A stretch of 64,000 nt of DNA from Cannabis sativa (taxonomy: Eukaryota; Streptophyta; Magnoliopsida; Rosales; Cannabaceae), in contig NC_083602.1 in assembly GCF_029168945.1 (NCBI RefSeq), positions 27,453,323-27,517,322 of the forward strand. Reading direction: 5' to 3'. A program made the translations under genes and the position numbers. Below, one piece after another: positions 52,771 through 64,000 of this stretch (position 1 is the first letter of the stretch; every line of letters begins with the position of its first letter). The notes below the pieces were generated by a model, which was not told the DNA's origin, made no database searches, and was given only the letters and a program-made list of their open reading frames with translations.

Positions 52771-55371
52771 TAATTTTTTCATGGGATTGTTTCTCAAAAT
52801 TTATTTTTCCTATTTTAAATATTTCTAAATTGAAATGTTTCCAATTTTAAATATTTTCAATTTGGAATTTTTCCAATTTTTAAATATTTCTATTTTGGAA
52901 TGTTTCCAATTTTAAATATTTCCTATTATGGTCAGATTTAAAAATTTGTTAACTTCTTTAATATTTATTTATTATTTAATTATAAGATTAGATATTTTGA
53001 TATTTAAGATATTTTAAATTAAAAGATAACTTTGTCTTTTTATTTAAAATATTATATTAAAATTATCTTATATGACAAATTAAATAATTAATAAATTTGA
53101 AATTAACATAGATATTTTTATAGATATACTTACCATAATATTTTTCAAATTCAAATTTGTTATTTTATTAAATATTTAATTATTTATAAATTATAAGTTT
53201 AAAAATGATATTTTTTCTATATATATATCATTTTTTTCTTATTAGAAATTTATAAATCATATCTTAAATATTTAAATAACATAGATATTTTTGTAGAGAT
53301 TTGAATATTGCTTAATTTGAGATATTTTGACATATAATTATGGTAATTATTATTCATTTATTATTTTATTCCTAAAATAATAATTATCTAACCAAATCTA
53401 TTTTAAAATTGGTTTATTTTATTAAATTATAAGATCTGAAAGTGATGTTGAAGATTCTTTCCTTTCAAATCATTGATCTTATTAGATATTTAATTTAATT
53501 TGATTCAAATAAACTTAGATATTTTAAAATTAGTTTCCTTTAGTTGGTTAGTTTAAGAATAATAATTTAATTATATTAATATCTTATTTTCACATCTGTT
53601 ACATGGACAATGTTTGTTTATTTATATTGTTTATTCAAAAACTTTTTTTTAACAAACCTATTATTTATCTGATCTAAATTGGTATGATTAACTTGTTGAC
53701 AGATCCAATGATCTGATTTTAATCATAGTCCAATTGTCAATAATTTGTAACAGGTAAATTTTGTACTTCTTTCATCTGTGTAAACCTAGTAACATGATAG
53801 GACCCATCCAAATCATTTGACCTGTGTGAGCCTATATGTTTACTTTTGGGCTTAGATGCATATAGGAAGCCCATTTAAGTTTTTACTAAGTAAATGGACT
53901 AGGTTGCTAAAATAAATTTTGACATAAGGAAATTTATTTAGGTCCAATTAGATTTGGGCTTATTCAATGAATAACAATTGTTTATTTTAAGGTTAAATTC
54001 CTCTCTTTTGGGCCTTGTGTGAGAGTTGGGGGCCAATAGAAGTGGGTACGACATACTGAACCCAGCTCCCCCTCACATGAACTACCCCAATTGTGAAGGC
54101 CAATTTGCCTTATTTAAATAATTGTATTAGGTTAATTATATTAGTCTAACCTAATTAAAATTGAATTAGCAACATAATTAACTTTTAAAATATATGAAAT
54201 TTATTTTTCATGTAATATTTTAAAGTTAATTTTAGAAAAACACTTAGTCAATGATATATTCTAGATAGTTATTTCTAGTACTAGTTATTATTTCTAATAT
54301 TAAATAGGAAAATATCATTGATTGTGAAATTAATTGTCTCATAATTAATTTTGGTACAATCTAAGTTTAGAATATTTTGCTAGTATTAAACTAGAATTAA
54401 TAATTAAGTTTCCTCTTTACTTAATTATTTGTTTCTTGAATTTAATACATTTAATTACATTGAAAATTTCAATATCTAAGTTGATTTTCATCATGATACT
54501 TTAATATTGTTATTTTCATGTTATTTAATTAAAGTTGAAAATTATTTTAAGTTTGAAATCTTATTTCAGAATAACTTAAGTTTGAATAATTTTCAAAATA
54601 TATTTTATTTTATTTTATTAATCATTTCCCAAAATTTTGAAATTGCATCACCTTAATGCAGAAATTTCGAATTTTATTTGAAAAATAGATTAAAGTTGAA
54701 AATTATTTATTTAATTTTGGACCAACTTAAATCATTGATTTTTTTCATTTAATGATTAATTAAAATAAATGAACTAAAATATATAATAATTAGAAATTGG
54801 ATTAATTAGTCCATGAAAGTCTAGATAGATATTATCTGTTTTGCTTGAAGTATTTTTCTAGTGTATTTAATTAAATAGAAAATTAATATTTAAGTTCATT
54901 TTTGAATCATGATACTTAAATATTTGAAATTTTTCTTATATATTTAATTAAATAGGAAAATTATATTTTTTTTTTGTTGAAAATTAATTTTTTAATTAAT
55001 TTTTGGACAACATAAAATTAGAGTAATTTTCCAGGATTTATTTTTATTTTATTTTAAAGCAATTTTCGAAAGCAATATATATTTATAGAAAATTAAATTT
55101 GAGTTGTAAATTAATTTAAATTAATTTTGAAACAACTTAAATTGAATAATTTTCTAAATATTTATGGAAATTATTACTAAGATGGAAATAATTCATATTA
55201 TTTTCATATCCATCTAAGTATAATTTATAAATATTACACTAAAATTTATATTTAGAATATTTTATTCTAAATTAGAAATTTTAATTAAATAAATATATAT
55301 TTAACATAAATTTATTAAAATAAATATTAGAAGAAAATACAATCCTTCATTAAATAATGAGCTTTTTTATT
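52771..55371. other. AT-rich leader of Copia-2
   Basis: 2.6 kb with no coding frame; long A/T runs. Blocks shared with the Copia-1 leader occur near 53700-54110 (tgttgacagatccaatgatctg, ggtacgacatactgaac). Confidence 0.65.
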
Positions 55372-56150
55372 ATAAGGATATTCGATCTCCATTGCTGGTT
55401 TTACATAGCTATTGTTTTAGTGAGTAATCCTCCCTAATGGAGGAACGTTCATTAGCAAGTTAGCACCGTTTAATCTCGAAAGATAAGTAATCTTGTAAGT
55501 TTTTTATATAGTTTATGACCACCCTAATGGTGGCGACTGTATAAGACTTGCAAGAATATGAAACAATGGTGGAAGCTCATAAGATAGAATAGCCTTGACT
55601 CTCGCCTAAACGGGACAACGCGGATTCCAATCTTGATCGAATAAAAGGTTGCTAGAATGTTGATCATTTTAGATGAGCTGACAACTCTATTCAATAATGG
55701 TAGCTTTGACTCTCGCCTAAACGGGACACTGATATCAGTTTGTTGAAAACCTTGGAAATTATTTAGGATTGTATGTTTTAGTATTTTCACTTGTCATTCC
55801 TACTTACTATGTGCTTCATAATTTCTGAATTGTGTATGAATTTGTATTGAACCATGTTATTTTCTGTTATTAAATTGTAGTTTAATTTCGAATCTTCATT
55901 GTTGGTCTAACTTGATTTGTTTTTCTAATGAGATAAATCCCTAATGGATTTTCACCATTAGACTAACATAGTAGTGTTAGATCTCGAAAGATAAATATTG
56001 TATATGCAACATCTAGCTGTTCATCAATTGATGACACCTTAGACTAGAATTTTACAATATGAAACAAGAAGATTGTATAAATAAGATTACTTTGACTCTC
56101 GCTAATCGGAGCATCGTTGGATTCTTATTTAAAACGAAATTATCCTAATT
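55372..56150 (+). other. Hairpin leader module of Copia-2, two tandem diverged units
   Basis: Unit 1 (55372-55760) matches Copia-1 37262-37650. Unit 2 (about 55885-56150) is a diverged repeat of the same order: cattgttggt, ccctaatgg hairpin, atctcgaaagataa, atgaaaca, ttgactctcgc. Hairpins with loop CTAAT are at 55429-55443 (CCTCC/GGAGG), 55519-55533 (CCACC/GGTGG) and 55935-55951 (AAATCC/GGATTT). Confidence 0.7.
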
Positions 56151-56339
56151 CCTTCTAGCTTATTCATTTTGAATTATCTTAATAACATATCATTGGATGA
56201 ATGGTCTATAAATCATATAAAGTCATATTTTCTCTTAAGAAATTAGATGACGCATATGATTATATTCCCGGAATTCTATCCCTAAATGATATAAATCCTC
56301 AATCTTAGATATCTCCTACTTGTATAGGCAAATTATAGA

Positions 56340-56640
56340 GTTAAATTAGTAGTGGTGGTCCAAGAAAGAGTTACTAATTATACAGTTACACTTTCACAAG
56401 TGTTTAATAACCATTTTCTATCAATGGATTCAAACTGTATGAGTTTAGTATTCTGTGACCAGAATCCACTTGCACTATTCTAAGAACTCTTTGATGTAAC
56501 TAAACTTAAGTCATCAAAAGATACAACCACATATTTTATAAATCTAAGGCATTTGTATCTTGATCATAGTGGTTTTGACAAGATCATTCTCTGCAAAGAG
56601 ATAATATGCCTATATCCACTGAAAGTAAGTTCATCTCATT
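56340..56640 (+). pseudogene. Decayed GAG-pre-integrase remnant of Copia-2
   Basis: The plus strand reads ISFYDQ-like and LFDVTKLKSS pieces, then LRHLYLDHSGFDKIILCKE, a clear derivative of the WHLRLGHIGLDRI motif, with stops. The same wording occurs in Copia-3 on the minus strand at 63580-63700. Confidence 0.65.
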
Positions 56641-57100
56641 TGTAAAGTCTTTTTTTGGCAAGTTAGTTGACAAAATAATTTTTCCATTTATGGTAAGATT
56701 GGTGTGCATTCATATTCGATTTCTTACCTTATAAATTCGGATTGTAGTTGCCCTTTTCCTTGTTTGGAAAGTTGCACTTTCAGCTGAACTTTCCTTTGTT
56801 GAAATCTTCTCAAAAGAGAAGGAATTCTCTTTTGGAAAGTTGTCTTTTTTAGGGAAACTTTGATTATTTCCTTTTCCTTATTAATTTCGATTGTATCTTG
56901 ATACAATCAGAATATCTAATCTGTTTTTGGCAGGAATCAAGCATTGAAAGAAGATCGGACCCGATTTTAGTAAGTTTCCCGTTTCTGGGCAGATCTGCTT
57001 CGTCAGCATCCGAATCTGATGTAGCAGATTGTGTTTCTTTTGGAAAGTTTTTGTACAGCTGCTAATTCGAACTTGTGGTTGCCTCTTTGGTTTCTATGAT

Positions 57101-57110
57101 CTATAAATAG
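57101..57110 (+). promoter_or_regulatory. TATA box of the SIRE-like LTR
   Basis: Reads CTATAAATAG. A start near 57130 would put all hairpin repeats in the transcribed leader. Confidence 0.65.
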
Positions 57111-57292
57111 AGCCTAGAGAGCAACCATTCGAATTACCTCTTCCATTATTCATTTTCTACATTTATCTTTTGAGAGAAGAGAGTCTTTCTTTGTTTTGTG
57201 AGAGCCTAGTTGTTCATCTAGGTTCTAGTTGTTCTATTTCTGTTCTTACTCTATCTTAGAGGTTGTGAAGAACTACTTGACTGAACAAGAGA

Positions 57293-57504
57293 TTGGTCTT
57301 CGGGAGAAGACTTGATAAAGCCTTACTTCGGGAGGAAGTAAGCACTTGGTCTTCGGGAGAAGACTTGTTGAAGCCTTACTTCGGGAGGAAGTAAGCACTT
57401 GGTCTTCGGGAGAAGACTTGTTGAAGCCTTACTTCGGGAGGAAGTAAGCACTAGGTCTTCGGGAGAAGACTTGTTGAAGCCTTACTTCGGGAGGAAGTAA
57501 GCAC
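57293..57504 (+). repeat. 53-bp tandem repeat, four copies, each with two GGGA-loop hairpins
   Basis: Copies start at 57293, 57346, 57399 and 57452 and are nearly identical. Each contains GTCTTC-GGGA-GAAGAC and CTTACTTC-GGGAG-GAAGTAAG, two perfect inverted repeats with similar loops. Confidence 0.95.
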
Positions 57505-57879
57505 TCACACTTCAAAGACGAAGGGAGTTCGGGCTTGAAGGTGTTTCAAGAAGTCAGATTCATAAAGTGGATTACAAAGGATTGCGACAATACTTTAGAG
57601 GGAGTCTAAACTTGTTTAAGTCAATTGTCTTTGTAATTTTGATACTTTATTAATTGATTTCATTCTCTGGGCGTGGCCCCGTGGACTAGGAGTGTTCGGG
57701 AGAACACTGATACCACGTATAAATCTCTTGTGTCAAGTTATTTATTTTTCTGCAAATATTTTATATTACTCGCTGTTCGTTTCTTTGTGCACTGAATTAC
57801 TTTCTGCTGCTGCAAACGCGTACAGTTTTTATATTTTCTTATATACAACTGACATTTGCAAAAACACGGTTTTTCAATT

Positions 57880-57891
57880 GGTATCAGAGCG
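57880..57891 (+). other. Primer-binding site of the SIRE-like element
   Basis: TGGTATCAGAGC, the canonical initiator tRNA-Met complement, three bases after the LTR end. Confidence 0.92.
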
Positions 57892-57936
57892 GGACACTAA
57901 ACTCTTAGTGTGATCCTATAACGTTTTTGTGTTAAA

Positions 57937-59877
57937 ATGTCATTTTTTGCAGAAGGAAGTTCTATTTCTAGACCACCATTGCTTAATGACTCTAACTATC
58001 CTTATTGGAAAGTTAGAATGAGAGCCTTCATCAAATCTCAAGATGAGAAAGCTTGGAGAATGGTTCTTTCAGGTTGGTCTCTTCCAGTTGAGACAGATTC
58101 TTCAGGTAATACTACTATAAAATCTGAACTGGAATGGTCTTTTGAAGATGATAAACTTTCTGCCTACAATAGCAAAGCCTTGCATGCTATCTTTAATGGT
58201 GTAGGTGAGGGTTACATTAAACTTATATCATCTTGTGTTTCTGCTAAGGAAGCTTGGGAGATCCTTCAAACTCACTTTGAAGGAACTTCTGATGTGAAAA
58301 GATCTAGATTTATCATGCTTCAAACTAAATTTGATGAGCTTAGAATGTCTGATAATGAAACTTTAACTGAATTTTATGAAAAATTATCTGACATTGCTAA
58401 TGAATATTTTGCTCTTGGAGAAAAGCTTGATGATTCTGTTCTTGTGAGAAAAATTGTTAGAGTACTTCTAGAAAGGTTTGATACTAAACTTTTTGCAATG
58501 GAGGAAGCTAAAGATTTAAGCACTATGAAGGTGGAAGAATTGATGGGTTCCTTACGTACTTTTGAATTAAATCAACAGATTAAACAAAAGGACAAACCCA
58601 AATCCATTGCTGATAAAGGTAAAAGTATTGCTTTGAAAGCTGCTGATATTGAAAATTCTGATAGTGAATGTGATGATGAGATTGCTTTATTAACTAAGAA
58701 TTTTCAGAAATATATGAAAAAGATGGGAAATAAAAAGAATATTTCGAAAGGTTCAAAAGGTAATACTTTTATTAAACCATCTGTCTCTAATAAAAAGGGA
58801 ATTCAGTGCAGGGAATGTGAAGGTTTAGGGCATATTCAAGCTGAGTGTGCAAACACTTTGAAAAAGAATAAGAAAAGTTTCAATGTCACTTGGAGTGATG
58901 ATGAAACCGAAAGTGATGAAGATAATGCTGAAAATGTTGCCCTAACCTCTGTTATGACTAATGTGTTGTGTGATTCACAGATGAAAGCTAAATTGGTATG
59001 TCTGAATAATACCACCGAACAAGAGGAATCAGATTCAGATGAGTCTGAAATCTGTGAAGAGTCTCTTGCTGAATCATACAAAGTCATGTATGAAAAATGG
59101 ATTCAGGTTGCTTCTGAAAATAGAGAGATGAATAAATTGAATAAAAACTTGTCTCATCAAATTGAAATGTGTGAATTGAAAATAAAAGAGTATGAGACAA
59201 GTGTTTGTGATAAAGATGAAAAAATTACTCTCTTAAAGAAGGAACTTGAAAATTTTAAGAAAAATGTTCAAATGCTTAACCCTGGATCTTCTATTTTTGA
59301 ACAAGCTCAGAATGCAGGTCAAAGAGGTTTCGCAGGTCTTGGTTCAAATGGAATGGAGAGTTCTGGAGTCACGAAGTTTGTAAAATCCAGTGTTCCAACG
59401 AACCACTCTGAGGCTACAAAGTCTGCTGTAACAGTTTCACGGCTGTCGCAAAGAAGAGCAGTTTCTGATGCTGCAAAATCTCCAGGATTTTCAAAAAGAG
59501 TAAGATCTCAGGTAAAAAGATTTGTTCCCACTTGTCATTTTTGTGGTAGAAAAGGACATATCAGACCTAAATGTTTCACGTTGAAAAATCTGTTTAAAAC
59601 AAATTATTTTGATAATTTGGAAAAATCTCAAAAGAAACATAAAGGTTTGAAACAAATATGGGTGAAAAAGAATTGTCTAGCTGGTTTTTCTGATAAAACT
59701 GCTGCATCTCAAATGTGGTATTTTGACAGTGGTTGCTCTAGACATATGATAGGTGACAAGGACTTTTTGACTAACATTCGGCCTATGCAATGTGGAGAAG
59801 TCACTTTTGGTAATGGCCTATCTGGAAAAGTTGTTGGTATGGGAACTCTAAATTTTGAAGGGTTACCTGTTGGAAAT
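57937..59877 (+). CDS. SIRE-like Copia gag and start of protease (interrupted)
   Basis: One open frame of about 647 element-derived codons with no stop or frameshift; the frame formally continues a few codons into the inserted LTR, to 59895. Order: capsid-like UBN2 domain (LNDSNYPYWKVRMRAFI, AKEAWEILQTHFEG); a first CCHC knuckle CRECEGLGHIQAEC (about residues 290-303); an acidic, serine-rich and coiled-coil-like stretch; a second knuckle CHFCGRKGHIRPKC (about 531-544); and the protease start MWYFDSGCSRHM with its DSG active site. It packages element RNA and processes the polyprotein. Integrase, reverse transcriptase and RNase H are cut off by Copia-3. The intact frame suggests a young element before that hit. 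Confidence 0.9.
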
Positions 59878-61777
59878 TATTTTACCAGGATCTAGATTTA
59901 CTAACAAGTATGTTGGATTAACAACCTAATATGAATTCTAAAACAATGAAAATAAACACATATAAAGTTAGAAAACCTTACAGTGGGTGCAGCGGAATAA
60001 TATGACTCCTTCCATTCAGATCTCTAGCCCTTGATTCCTTTCTGTAGCAGAGCATCACCAAGATCTGAACCTGGATCTTCTTTTCTCCTTCTTTGATGCA
60101 GAAATTCCATAGTCTTCCATACTATGATTGAGATACCACTTGATGTGTGTGGGCACTACTCATCTCACAAGGATTTCGAAAATTCTCTCTCTTTTCTCTC
60201 TTAATTTCGTGGCTGATAGCATACATGAGAAGAGACACAAAGGTTACTTTATATAGGGAGAAGGGAGAGCACAACTTTCCAAATAAACAGTTTCCTCTTT
60301 TACTGTGTAATTGATTAACTGCCTTATTTAGTGTGATTCACCACTTTCCTATTATAGCTAGGCTTTGATTAGCAATTACATGTCAATTAAAAAATAAAAA
60401 TAATAATTGGGAAACACAAAGGGAGTGCTCGACCATAGAGGGAAATGGGCCTCACTTGGATTTTGCAGTTTCCTCAATTTTATTTCAATTTTTCCAAAAA
60501 TGCCATTTTTCCAATTCTAATCATTTAAATGCAAAAACTAATTATTTAATAACTAAAATAGATTATTAAATAATATTGTCATTTAAAATAATTATTAATT
60601 AGACATACAAAGTCTTTTAATTAATAATTAAACCTAGAAACCCTTTTATTTACGATTTCATCCTTAAACTGTGAGAATTCATAAAGTAGACATAGTCTAA
60701 CTTTTAGAATTATAATTGATTAATTAAAATCAATTAACTGAGTCTTACAAGCAGTATGGCCTCAACTAGTATGGGGACTATGGGTCTATATAACCGAGCT
60801 TCCAATAAGTCGAACCGAATTTACCAAGTAAATTCCCTAACTTATTAATTCCTCATTGAATCCACACTTAGAACTTGGAATTGCACTCTCAGTCATATAG
60901 AAACGCTCTATATGTTCCACGATATAGACACGTCATTAGTTATCCATTGTTATAATCCTAATGTGATCAATGATCCTCTATATAGATGATTTACACTGTA
61001 CAGGATTAAATTACCGTAACACCCTACAATGTATTTTATCCTTAAAACACTTAACCCTGTATAAATGATATTTCACCTAAGTGAAATGAGATCTCCACCA
61101 TTTATCTTCGTTTGGTTAAGCTCGAAGGAAATCATCCTTTACTTCTATTTGCCAAATAGAAGCTATAGATTCCATATTTATGTTAGCGCTCCCACTCAAT
61201 TGCATTACCGTGTTCCCAAAATGTACGTATCACCCTGATACAAAACTAGGCTTAACTAACAAATCAAAGAACACGAGTAACACTCTTGAAATTGAGCCTA
61301 ACCATATTAGGATTTCGATCATGTGATCTAGGATCAACTTATGATATTGAATTGAATAGATGTTTACGGTAAGTTTCAAAATCTAATTCAAAGTTCAATA
61401 TCGGTCCATTCCAATGCATACTCCATGCATCCGATACTGGTAAACTTTGCCAATGTCCTGGAAAGGACATAACACTTTTCCAAGGTGTAAGAATACCTAT
61501 CGCTGATTATACCATGTCAGTCTAAATCCAGTGTTCTGACAAATCAGGGAATCAACTTTTGAACATACAATAAAGATTATATTCCACTGTGCTGACAACA
61601 CTATAATCTTTAACCAACTCATATGTTCTGGACTTAAAAAAGAATTCATACATTATATACCTATAATCATGAAATAAATCATGTGAACCATGCAACATAA
61701 AATGTTATTTCTGATCTTTATTAATAAGTAAATTTGATTATATGAAATGAGTTTTATTTAGGGCATAAAACCCAACA
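59878..61777 (-). repeat. 3' LTR of Copia-3
   Basis: 1900 bp. On the plus strand it starts TGTTGGAAATTATTTTACC and ends GGGCATAAAACCCAACA, the complement of the Copia-1/2 LTR ends. Confidence 0.92.
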
Positions 61778-63480
61778 AACTCCCACTTGCACTAATATAA
61801 AACAAAAAGTGCATTTCAAATAATCATTAACACCTTGATATACCAATCAAGTGTAATAGTAGTATACTCCTCGTAATGGGATCTGACAGGTATAATTAAA
61901 CACAACCTCTTCTCCACTATTACTCTTCCTTAATCACAAAATCCTTGATAATGTGAAATTCCTCTCTATATGTCTACTCTTTTGGGATACTGGATTCTAT
62001 ACTTTTGGGCAACTACTCTTTGGTTATTCGGGAAGTAACCCTAGTAGTTAAGGCAAGTTGGAACACTGCCACAAATGTATAGAACTTTCCTTAGACTGAA
62101 AAAGTATCTTTCCTGCAACTTTTAACATTCAGTCTCTCTCTGGTAGACCAAGAGATTTCAGATAGGTTTTTACACTTCTCCAAAACCGCTACTCCACCCC
62201 CAAGGTAATCACCATCTCATCAGCAGACTTTCTAGCACAAAGGCAAGTCTTGAAATCTGATGTGGTGTAGTCTAAGAGTTTTAAACAAACACCCTTATTG
62301 ACTAACATATAGTTCCTCTTTTTAATCTTAAGATTTACTTGATTGTCTTCCAATGTTCCTCTCCTGGATTAATCTGATACTTACTCATTACTCCCACTCA
62401 ACAGCATGTGTCTGGTCTAAGGCATACTAAAGCATATCTGAGACCTCTCATTGTTGATTTAAGAATTCTTTCATGGCTTTATCTTTTCTGGAATAGTTGA
62501 GACTTTTCCTCAGATAAATAAAATCTATATCTAAGAAGTTGTGAAGCTTCTATAGATTTCCATTGGAAAGAAAATGCTCCAGCATCTTACTAAAGTAAGT
62601 TGCTTGCATTAGAGTAAGTAATTACCAGGTATACCACAAGCCATAGGTTTAGATAAACTCAACCCTACAATACTAGGAAGAGGAAGTTTTGTTAAGTCCA
62701 TTGAATAGACTTATGAACGAAAATTTCCTTTCATATCCTTGTAACAGAAAACTTTAGGTTACTCCATGTGAATGGATCAAACCATAGTTCTATTGGCTTT
62801 CTTCTTAGTTTCTTATCTTGACAATCCATTACTTGTTTAAACTCACAATGGATTTTAATCACTAGTGTCTTCCAAGTTATAAGAAGGTGAGTTCCTAGAA
62901 ACTCTCCCACTACAACAAGGTACCATGAACTATGTCTAAGAAAACTAAATGGTATAGACCTCTTCAGTTGTGTTAAGACAACAGAGGTAGTGGGATCATC
63001 TTGTAAAATAAGATGATAGAACACTTTTGGAATCAAGAAAAAAAATTATCTCCTTTATTCGCTACTTTATTTTCAGACTTAGTCATTTTCTTAGAAAAAG
63101 TGGTATTTGTTTAAACAAACACTTTCTTATCTAATGACTATGGGATGCTCCACCCCTAATCACTTAGAATAGCTAACAAACATGCAAACCAGGGTTAGCA
63201 GTTCTAGCTTTTCTTAAGATTTCAATTAGGTTATCCATGAATCTAGTAATGATTTACATTAAGTATACAACCATTGCATCATTCTGAAATTTTATTTCCA
63301 TAGAAGGATTTAGGCAACGACTAGTAACTAATCATTAATATGCAACTCGAATTTCTGGGGAGGTAAGTTTGGATATTATTCAAAACCAAATTAATGATCT
63401 TTGAACTGCATATCTACTATCTTTTTCTGCACCCCTATCAGTTCGCAAGATCTTTAACCACTTACCTTCACCATTGCTAG
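61778..63480 (-). other. Decayed pol region of Copia-3
   Basis: About 1.7 kb between the purine tract and the pre-integrase remnant, far shorter than a full integrase, reverse transcriptase and RNase H set. No frame over about 100 codons and no catalytic motif could be read. Confidence 0.55.
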
Positions 63481-64000
63481 AAATTCATGAAATTTTTCAA
63501 ACATTTCAAATTTCTTTTGCATAAGGTAAAATCTAGAGTGATCGTTTTAAGAATACAACGAAAACTCATATCCACCCCTGAATGTACATCCATCTGCGAA
63601 TGAGATGAAATTACTTTCAGTGGATATAGGCATATTAACTCTTTGCAGAGAATGATCTTGTCAAAACAACTATGAACAAGATCCAAATGCCATAGATTTA
63701 TAAAATATGTGGTTGTATCTTTCGATGACTTAAGTTACATCAACATCAAAGAGTTCTTAGAATAGTGCAAGTGGATTCTGGTCACAGAATACTAAACTCA
63801 TACAGTTTGAATCCATTGATAGAAAATGGTTATGAAACACTTGTGAAAGTGTAACTGTATAATTAGTAACTCTTTCTTGGACCACCACTACTAATCTAAC
63901 TCTATGATTTGCCTATACAAGTAGGAGATATCTAAGATTGAGGATTTATATCATTTTGGGATAGAATTCCGAGAATATAATCATATGCGTCATCTAATTT
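63481..64000 (-). pseudogene. Decayed GAG-pre-integrase remnant of Copia-3
   Basis: The minus strand reads CFDKIILCKELICLYPLKV, nearly the same wording as Copia-2 56576-56630 (GFDKIILCKEIICLYPLKV). Further right, tgatcttgtcaaaac and caagtggattctggtcac also match Copia-2 in inverted orientation. Stops are shared. Confidence 0.65.

Larger units (their letters stand above)
50441..56640 (+). mobile_element. Copia-2: same family as Copia-1, non-autonomous, interrupted at 56641
   Basis: The 5' LTR (50441-52238), primer site (TGGCACCAGAGCC from 52241) and a long AT-rich leader are present. A conserved leader module with a second, diverged unit follows, then a short decayed pre-integrase remnant. 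A SIRE-like element interrupts it at 56641; its 3' half is not in the window. The pol remnant shares its damage with Copia-3, so the source copy was probably already defective. Confidence 0.85.
56641..57876 (+). repeat. 5' LTR of the SIRE-like element
   Basis: 1236 bp, TGTAAAGTC to TTTTTCA, ending three bases before the primer-binding site. It contains a TATA box (57101-57110) and, downstream of it, the hairpin repeats at 57293-57504 and 57692-57707. The 3' LTR is not in the window, so the start is inferred from the homology break. Confidence 0.75.
56641..59877 (+). mobile_element. SIRE-like Copia element, 5' part
   Basis: The 5' LTR is 56641-57876, the primer site TGGTATCAGAGC is at 57880-57891, and an open gag runs from 57937 until Copia-3 interrupts it at 59878. 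The left edge is where the Copia-2/Copia-3 homology stops (after catctcatt). The lineage is inferred from the gag opening (LLNDSNYPYWKVRMRAF), two CCHC knuckles and LTR length. Confidence 0.85.
59878..64000 (-). mobile_element. Copia-3: minus-strand member of the Copia-1/2 family, runs off the window
   Basis: Its 3' LTR (59878-61777) is inserted in the SIRE-like protease region. The purine tract (minus reading gtgcaagtgggagtt) lies directly inside it, so the element reads right to left and its 5' half is beyond the window. The interior has no long frame. From about 63480 on it matches Copia-2 56220-56640 in inverted orientation. Confidence 0.87.

Noticed and set aside
52414..52850. Several overlapping frames on both strands in the GC-rich patch
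   Set aside because: GC-rich sequence lacks stop codons by chance; overlapping frames disagree and none shows a motif.

Overview
This is a nuclear window from a flowering plant, most likely a eudicot with a repeat-rich genome. The evidence is AT-rich DNA, spliced genes with GT-AG introns, two conserved plant host genes, and dense nested plant-type Copia, Gypsy, L1-type LINE, Mutator, hAT and PIF/Harbinger elements. The species cannot be fixed from the sequence alone.

Layout. (1) 1-6565: the 3' end of an old Copia element whose LTR is split by a minus-strand Copia element (518-6527). That element has two 535-bp LTRs I could not tell apart by eye, a perfect 5-bp target duplication and a decayed interior. 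(2) 6.7-8.1 kb: eroded repeat, probably a Gypsy LTR. (3) 8.8-14.5 kb: a nine-exon L-threonine aldolase gene (minus, 358 aa) with two candidate TATA promoters and alternative 5'UTR exons. (4) 15.5-20.7 kb: a four-exon CDC5 splicing-factor gene (minus, 980 aa) with a Tourist-like MITE in intron 3. (5) 21.0-29.8 kb: a nearly complete Mutator-like element. It has a MURA transposase whose first coding exon is only ATGG, a convergent six-exon DUF1985/ULP1 protease gene with one internal stop, and a small antisense gene for a CxxC/CxxC protein inside the transposase intron. About sixteen clusters of TCGA motifs spaced 11 bp apart lie in the first introns of both large genes. (6) 30.3-45.25 kb: an L1-type LINE (minus) split by a Copia element (32.9-42.7 kb), which itself contains a Mutator-type MITE. 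(7) 45.4-50.4 kb: Gypsy gag/protease remnants split by a non-autonomous hAT element and a 2.7-kb likely solo LTR. (8) 50.4-64 kb: three further nested LTR elements: Copia-2 (plus), a SIRE-like Copia inside it with an open gag, and Copia-3 (minus) inside that, running off the window.

Only the threonine aldolase and CDC5 are host genes. The most unusual signals are structural: the helically phased TCGA tetrads of the Mutator element, and two unrelated iterated hairpin systems in Copia untranslated leaders. One is a constant CTAAT loop on changing stems in the Copia-1/2 leader. The other is a set of GGGA-loop hairpins repeated in the SIRE-like LTR. Several elements pair conserved cis-sequences with dead coding regions, which suggests mobilisation in trans.
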